Assembly: GCA_965153355.1 (NCBI GenBank)
Contig: OZ231127.1
Location: 27,280,001-27,344,000, forward strand
Length of the DNA stretch: 64,000 nucleotides
Source: Flaccisagitta enflata
Lineage: Eukaryota > Chaetognatha > Sagittoidea > Aphragmophora
Direction: 5' to 3'
Position numbers and translations under genes: made by a program. Under the pieces are notes generated by a model. The model had not been told where the DNA came from. It did not search any database and worked only from the letters and a program-made list of their open reading frames with translations. Each line of letters starts with the position of its first letter. Positions within the stretch are counted from its first letter, which is position 1. Of the stretch, positions 63,884 to 64,000 are shown piece after piece.

Positions 63884-64000
63884 AACAAGTGACGCCACGT
63901 CACAATATTGTTGCGGACAGGTGGGCAGAGGCATACAACCCCTATCCATGGCATCCATATCCTCCACAACCTCAAACTCACACACACATAGTCAATAATC
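63884..64000 (+). mobile_element. HL-2 5' end, cut by the window edge
   Basis: ACAAGTGACGCCACGTCACA, ATATTGTTGCGGACAGGTGG, GCAGAGGCATACAACCCCTA, CACACACATAG. Continues beyond the window. Confidence 0.75.

Overview
The window is eukaryotic and very probably comes from an invertebrate animal with a repeat-rich genome. The coding sequence is split by GT-AG introns of about 0.3-5 kb, intergenic DNA is A+T-rich, and most of the sequence is microsatellites, minisatellites and short non-autonomous mobile elements. There are no operons, rRNAs, recognisable tRNAs or CRISPR arrays. I cannot name the phylum.

Three genes can be built by joining exons whose reading phases agree. (1) Minus strand, about 1528-6983: a small cysteine-rich secreted protein. 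Two 3' exons (2212-2316 and 1528-1679) join through a split Cys codon. A signal-peptide exon lies at 6870-6983, and one tentative linking exon lies between. (2) Plus strand, 38868-43176: a two-exon XK-related-type multi-pass membrane protein of 809 residues with a Lys/Glu/Ala/Val-rich repeat tail. A TAA interrupts the tail, but the same frame stays open to 43947. (3) Minus strand, 48793-57718: a seven-exon type I membrane protein of about 526 residues with signal peptide, Cys-containing ectodomain, very acidic stalk, one membrane helix and basic tail. All six of its junctions agree in phase. Weaker exon candidates lie at about 8640-8771 (+), 34184-34612 (-), 58871-59149 (+) and 62940-63062.

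The rest is mostly mobile DNA. About 40 copies or fragments of one superfamily, called HL here, are scattered on both strands. They start ACAAGGCCGGATAC or ACAAGTGACGCGG, run through GGGTGGGCAGGGGC to a core of GACC/CGGT-type tetranucleotides, and end in a short hairpin followed by TAAAA. They resemble Helentron-associated (HINE-like) elements with GTCY microsatellite cores. A second family (PAL) has GGGCAGCGGCC-type inverted ends. There are also TA-flanked MITEs, a pogo/Tigger-like element, a Mutator-like element with a 10-bp target duplication, long inverted-repeat elements, a Tc1-type transposase relic and a LINE relic.

Layout: 0-7 kb, cysteine-rich gene with a palindromic array in its intron; 7-12 kb, inverted repeats, a 19-bp minisatellite and a 640-bp (GT)n tract; 12-15 kb, a 530-bp tandem triplication; 15-38 kb, dense mobile elements and microsatellites; 38-44 kb, XK-related gene; 44-48 kb, long-TIR element and MITEs; 48-58 kb, type I membrane gene with microsatellite-laden introns; 58-64 kb, MITEs, HL copies and microsatellites.
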